Below, piece by piece: positions 6,113 through 8,643 of a stretch of 8,643 bases of DNA. Position 1 is the stretch's first letter; each line of letters starts with the position of its first letter. Location: the NCBI GenBank assembly GCA_023406715.1, contig JAEXVC010000181.1, positions 1 through 8,643 on the forward strand, read 5' to 3'. The stretch comes from Bacteroidota bacterium. Lineage in GTDB: Bacteria > Bacteroidota > Bacteroidia > Bacteroidales > Tenuifilaceae. A program made the position numbers and the translations under genes. The notes beneath the pieces were generated by a model. That model was given only the letters and a program-made list of their open reading frames with translations, was not told where the DNA came from and did no database searches.

Positions 6113-7569
6113 TTTTTAGTAAATATTTTTAGGAGTTGGCTTGGCTGGATTTCTTTCTTGAAAAAGATAAAACCCAGAATTACTAGTACCATTATGTGTG
6201 CTATATTTGCATAGTATATACTTATCTGTTTGAAAAACAGCTCATAACCAATTAAAATAAGAATATACACAATAGGGTATATAATAAACTTCTTATAGTT
6301 AACGTGGAATTGGTAGAATTGTCTTACAAATAGGTAAAGAAGAATAACCTGAACAAGTTTTGTGAAAAAATTTGCCCAAACAGCCCCATCTATTCCACTC
6401 TTTTTAATCAATATATAAGTGCATATAATTTGGAAAATGGCTGTAAAAGTAAGCACAATGGGGAGTAAATTGGTTCTTTTAAAGTAAAATATCGGTGTTA
6501 TTAGGTAGTAATACCAAATTCTCGAAATCATTCCAGCAAACAGAATTGGTAATAAATTGAATGAACTATACAAATCCGAGTTGTTAACAATATGAGGAAC
6601 AATTAGCGGTATGGATATGTAGAACAAAGGAATGCAGGCAATATTGATAAGCGCAAAAACATGGAAGTATTTATTAATATCAACATTGCCTCTTGGTTCA
6701 TCGCTATTGTTTTTCCATATTTTAAAAACTTTTGGCGTGATTGCTGAAGATAATCCGTTTTGCAGAAATTCTATCACCAGCGTCATTTTAATAGCAAAAT
6801 CGAACACAGCCACTTCCTTTTCTGATAGAATTCCTAGAATGAAATATCGGTCAATATTAGCAACAATCCAGTAAAGTATACTATAGATATATAGCGGTGC
6901 GCTATAATTCAGAAGATTTCTGAGAATACCTTTATCGAATTTAAATTTACTTTCACCATAAAAGTATATAAATGCCCAGGCAAAAGTTGCAAAAGATGCA
7001 ATAAATCTCCCCCAAATAGGGCCATTTAGTGATTGCGGAAAGATGTATAGGCCGGAAATAGAAACAGAAACTACCAGTAAAAAATGAAAAATATTAGACC
7101 AAAAGAAAGGAGATGGCTTTTCTCTGTATATCATTAATGTGGTGTATGCCTTAAAAATTCCGTTGAAAAGCCCGGTTAATGCGGAGAGTAATCCAAAAGG
7201 TAAGTAGTGAATATTTTTACCTGGGTAGGCAAAATCAAACACAAAATCGCCAAGGAATGAGAACAGTAGGGTGATTCCAAAACCATATAGCAAAAGGAAT
7301 AGGGCAGAAGTTCCTATGAATTTCTCAATATTTTCTCTACTCGTATTATGATGAATAAAATTTATACCAAGGAAGTTATCGGCCGAGAATGTAAACAGAA
7401 CTCTTGCAAGTTCACTGAGAATGATATAGATGGCCAGTACTCCAAAATCGGAGGTGGAAAGCAACGTTGAGTTGCCATAAAAGGGTAAAAGCAATATACT
7501 TGATGCCAATGGCAGCGAGCCTACCACGGTGTATATAAATGAGGATTTTATGAATGATTTTGATATCAA
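6109..7569 (-). CDS. Polysaccharide biosynthesis flippase, Wzx/PST type
   Basis: A very hydrophobic protein with roughly twelve to fourteen membrane segments, typical of flippases that move undecaprenyl-linked oligosaccharide units across the inner membrane for O-antigen, capsule or exopolysaccharide assembly. Typical features are the N-terminal run K-S-S-F-I-Y-T followed by G-S-L-P-L-A-S-S and L-L-L-P-F-Y, and N-I-D-R-Y-F-I-L-G (Asp240, Arg241), which matches the conserved D-R-Y-F region of this family. With the start at TTG 7569 it has 486 residues, within the usual 400-500. I prefer this start: it overlaps the stop of the upstream glycosyltransferase as TTGA, and family N-termini begin about here. 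The frame stays open to another TTG at 7617, but that would give a 52-base overlap and a polar extension. No in-frame ATG occurs before about residue 146. Substrate unknown. MATE-like or teichuronic-acid-type exporters in the same superfamily are alternatives. Confidence 0.87.
   Translation of the reverse strand: MISKSFIKSSFIYTVVGSLPLASSILLLPFYGNSTLLSTSDFGVLAIYIILSELARVLFTFSADNFLGINFIHHNTSRENIEKFIGTSALFLLLYGFGITLLFSFLGDFVFDFAYPGKNIHYLPFGLLSALTGLFNGIFKAYTTLMIYREKPSPFFWSNIFHFLLVVSVSISGLYIFPQSLNGPIWGRFIASFATFAWAFIYFYGESKFKFDKGILRNLLNYSAPLYIYSILYWIVANIDRYFILGILSEKEVAVFDFAIKMTLVIEFLQNGLSSAITPKVFKIWKNNSDEPRGNVDINKYFHVFALINIACIPLFYISIPLIVPHIVNNSDLYSSFNLLPILFAGMISRIWYYYLITPIFYFKRTNLLPIVLTFTAIFQIICTYILIKKSGIDGAVWANFFTKLVQVILLYLFVRQFYQFHVNYKKFIIYPIVYILILIGYELFFKQISIYYANIAHIMVLVILGFIFFKKEIQPSQLLKIFTKN
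7566..7569 (-). promoter_or_regulatory. TTGA stop/start overlap coupling glycosyltransferase and flippase
   Basis: On the minus strand, TGA at 7568-7566 ends the glycosyltransferase and TTG at 7569-7567 is the likely flippase start. This is the TTG form of the common ATGA junction and suggests translational coupling: ribosomes ending the first gene restart on the second. It supports a single operon and gives a reason for the non-ATG start. Confidence 0.65.
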
Positions 7570-8642
7570 GTTTCTGGATAATAAACTGAAAAATGTTTTT
7601 CTACTAAGACATTCCAATGACTAATTTCTGCAATAATTCTTTTATTACCAATTGTTTTTTCAGATTCAGTATTAAGATTTACCAACACATAATTTAAAGT
7701 AGTTGATAATTCATCAATATTACCTAAAGAATGCAGGTAAATTCCTTTATCTATTATAAATTGATAAGGTAACCAATTGCCTGTTATGACTACATTTCCT
7801 GTGTATAAGTACTCCTGGAACGAGCCTGAAAATTGATCGGTATCTCTTAAATGAACCATTATGTCAGAGGCTATCCTATACTTCGCTATTATATCTTTTG
7901 AAAGTGGTTTAGTTAAGGCTGTAAAACTTAATCCGTGCTTTTTTGCCGAATAAATAATTTGCTCTTTGTAATTTTGGTCACCATAAGTTAAAGGGAATAC
8001 AAAATGAATTCTATCTAATTCCCTTGAGTCAATACTTTTTGTAATTAACTCAATTATTTCGATTTGGTGTTGGTCTGGATGACTGCTATAGCCAATCGTT
8101 ATTACAGGTTTGTCACTAAATCCTAAATCATTTTTTAATACCTTTTTTGAATTACACTTATTTATTTCATTATCAATTGAACTCAATATTTCTAGTCCTA
8201 TGGGTAAAATTCGTGTTTTTGAAAAGTAATTTTTATAATAACCTACCAAAGAATCTCGCATTTGTGGGTTTCCAAAAAGAATTTCTGTTGCAAAGTCTAG
8301 ATATGGGATCATTTTCTGTCTTTGCAACGACGATCTTTTATAAAAATCGCTACCCCAAAATGAGATTACTAGATTACGTGTGATATTTTGGATGAGTTTT
8401 GGGTTTATATAAAGGAAGTTTTTATTAAAGAAGTGAATATGAACAAAATCATAATTACTACTAGCTCTTTTTAAAGAATACTTCATATAGTACCGCATTG
8501 AAAAGAATGCTGCGTACTTATTTATTCTGGAAACAAACCGTTGAAATTTGTCGAATAATAACCCGGGTGATACAATTTTTGAATAGAGGTTCTTGTCGAT
8601 TATCTGGAGTTTTGGATTCGTATTAAGAATATCAAAACTTAT
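7566..8642 (-). CDS. Glycosyltransferase, GT-B type (5' end outside window)
   Basis: The first ATG on this strand is at 8498, but the frame is open for 48 further codons to the right edge. Those codons read as ordinary protein (for example V-S-P-G-L-L-F-D-K-F), so the gene almost certainly begins beyond the window; 358 residues are visible. Numbering from the edge, W-G-S-D at 96-99 follows hydrophobic strands and an H-I-H-F-F motif (68-72). A G-Y-S-S-H-P-D-Q-H-Q-I-E segment lies at 184-195, F-P-L-T-Y-G-D at 216-222, and a C-terminal donor-binding-like stretch with Q-F-S-G-S-F-Q-E (Glu277) followed by Y-T-G at 270-281. The W-G-(S/A)-D, G-x-S and P-x-x-Y-G order recalls the WecF/GT56 family (Fuc4NAc transferase), while the C-terminal E-x-x-x-x-G pattern also fits GT4. 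Its product would be a lipid-linked sugar intermediate made on the cytoplasmic face and handed to the flippase. Donor and acceptor sugars cannot be assigned. The gene is visibly more AT-rich than cheB. Confidence 0.78.
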   Translation of the reverse strand: MSFDILNTNPKLQIIDKNLYSKIVSPGLLFDKFQRFVSRINKYAAFFSMRYYMKYSLKRASSNYDFVHIHFFNKNFLYINPKLIQNITRNLVISFWGSDFYKRSSLQRQKMIPYLDFATEILFGNPQMRDSLVGYYKNYFSKTRILPIGLEILSSIDNEINKCNSKKVLKNDLGFSDKPVITIGYSSHPDQHQIEIIELITKSIDSRELDRIHFVFPLTYGDQNYKEQIIYSAKKHGLSFTALTKPLSKDIIAKYRIASDIMVHLRDTDQFSGSFQEYLYTGNVVITGNWLPYQFIIDKGIYLHSLGNIDELSTTLNYVLVNLNTESEKTIGNKRIIAEISHWNVLVEKHFSVYYPET

Positions 8643-8643
8643 T

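Noticed and set aside
6105..6135. Bidirectional terminator at the convergent junction
   Set aside because: There are T- and A-runs on both sides of the TTAA but no GC-rich inverted repeat that could form a stem.
6632..6874. Plus-strand open frame inside the flippase gene
   Set aside because: It is antisense to conserved membrane segments, including the D-R-Y-F region, and has no independent support.
8147..8383. Plus-strand open frame inside the glycosyltransferase gene
   Set aside because: It is antisense to the W-G-S-D region of a well-supported gene; its Phe/Leu-rich product is typical of a shadow frame.

Overview
The window looks like chromosomal DNA of a Bacteroidota bacterium, perhaps of the Bacteroidales/Marinilabiliales kind. 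The reasons are protein flavour, AT-rich DNA with dense gene packing, and the absence of a recognisable Shine-Dalgarno sequence before any of the five complete plus-strand genes. This placement is an inference and no marker gene is present to settle it.

Left part, 2-3712, plus strand: a tightly packed chemotaxis operon. In order it holds the C-terminal two thirds of a CheW scaffold, the receptor methyltransferase CheR, a soluble histidine-kinase-like protein, the receptor deamidase CheD and the response-regulator methylesterase CheB. Gaps are 23, 27, 9 and 10 bases. CheR, CheD and CheB are the adaptation enzymes that set receptor modification state. CheA, CheY and the receptors are not in the window. 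The outstanding gene is the kinase-like protein at 1234-2136: its ATP-binding domain is intact, but Asn58 stands where the phospho-accepting histidine should be.

Middle, 3830-6112, plus strand: after a 117-base gap that may hold a promoter, a 760-residue membrane sensor with two membrane helices, a HAMP-like linker, a GAF domain and three PAS domains. The first two PAS domains resemble those of aerotaxis-type chemoreceptors and look like a tandem duplication. The protein has no recognisable output domain (no kinase, GGDEF/EAL or receptor signalling hairpin), so it probably works through a partner, plausibly the chemotaxis proteins beside it.

Right part, 6109-8642, minus strand: two genes of a surface polysaccharide locus, transcribed from the right edge inward. 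First comes a glycosyltransferase cut by the window edge, then a Wzx-type lipid-linked oligosaccharide flippase. The two are joined by a 4-base TTGA stop/start overlap, which moves the flippase start to 7569. The flippase and the sensor converge and share a 4-base TTAA that supplies both stop codons, so the boundary between the two loci has no intergenic space at all.

There is no gene-free stretch over 117 bases. I saw no RNA gene, mobile element, CRISPR array, origin or convincing intrinsic terminator.
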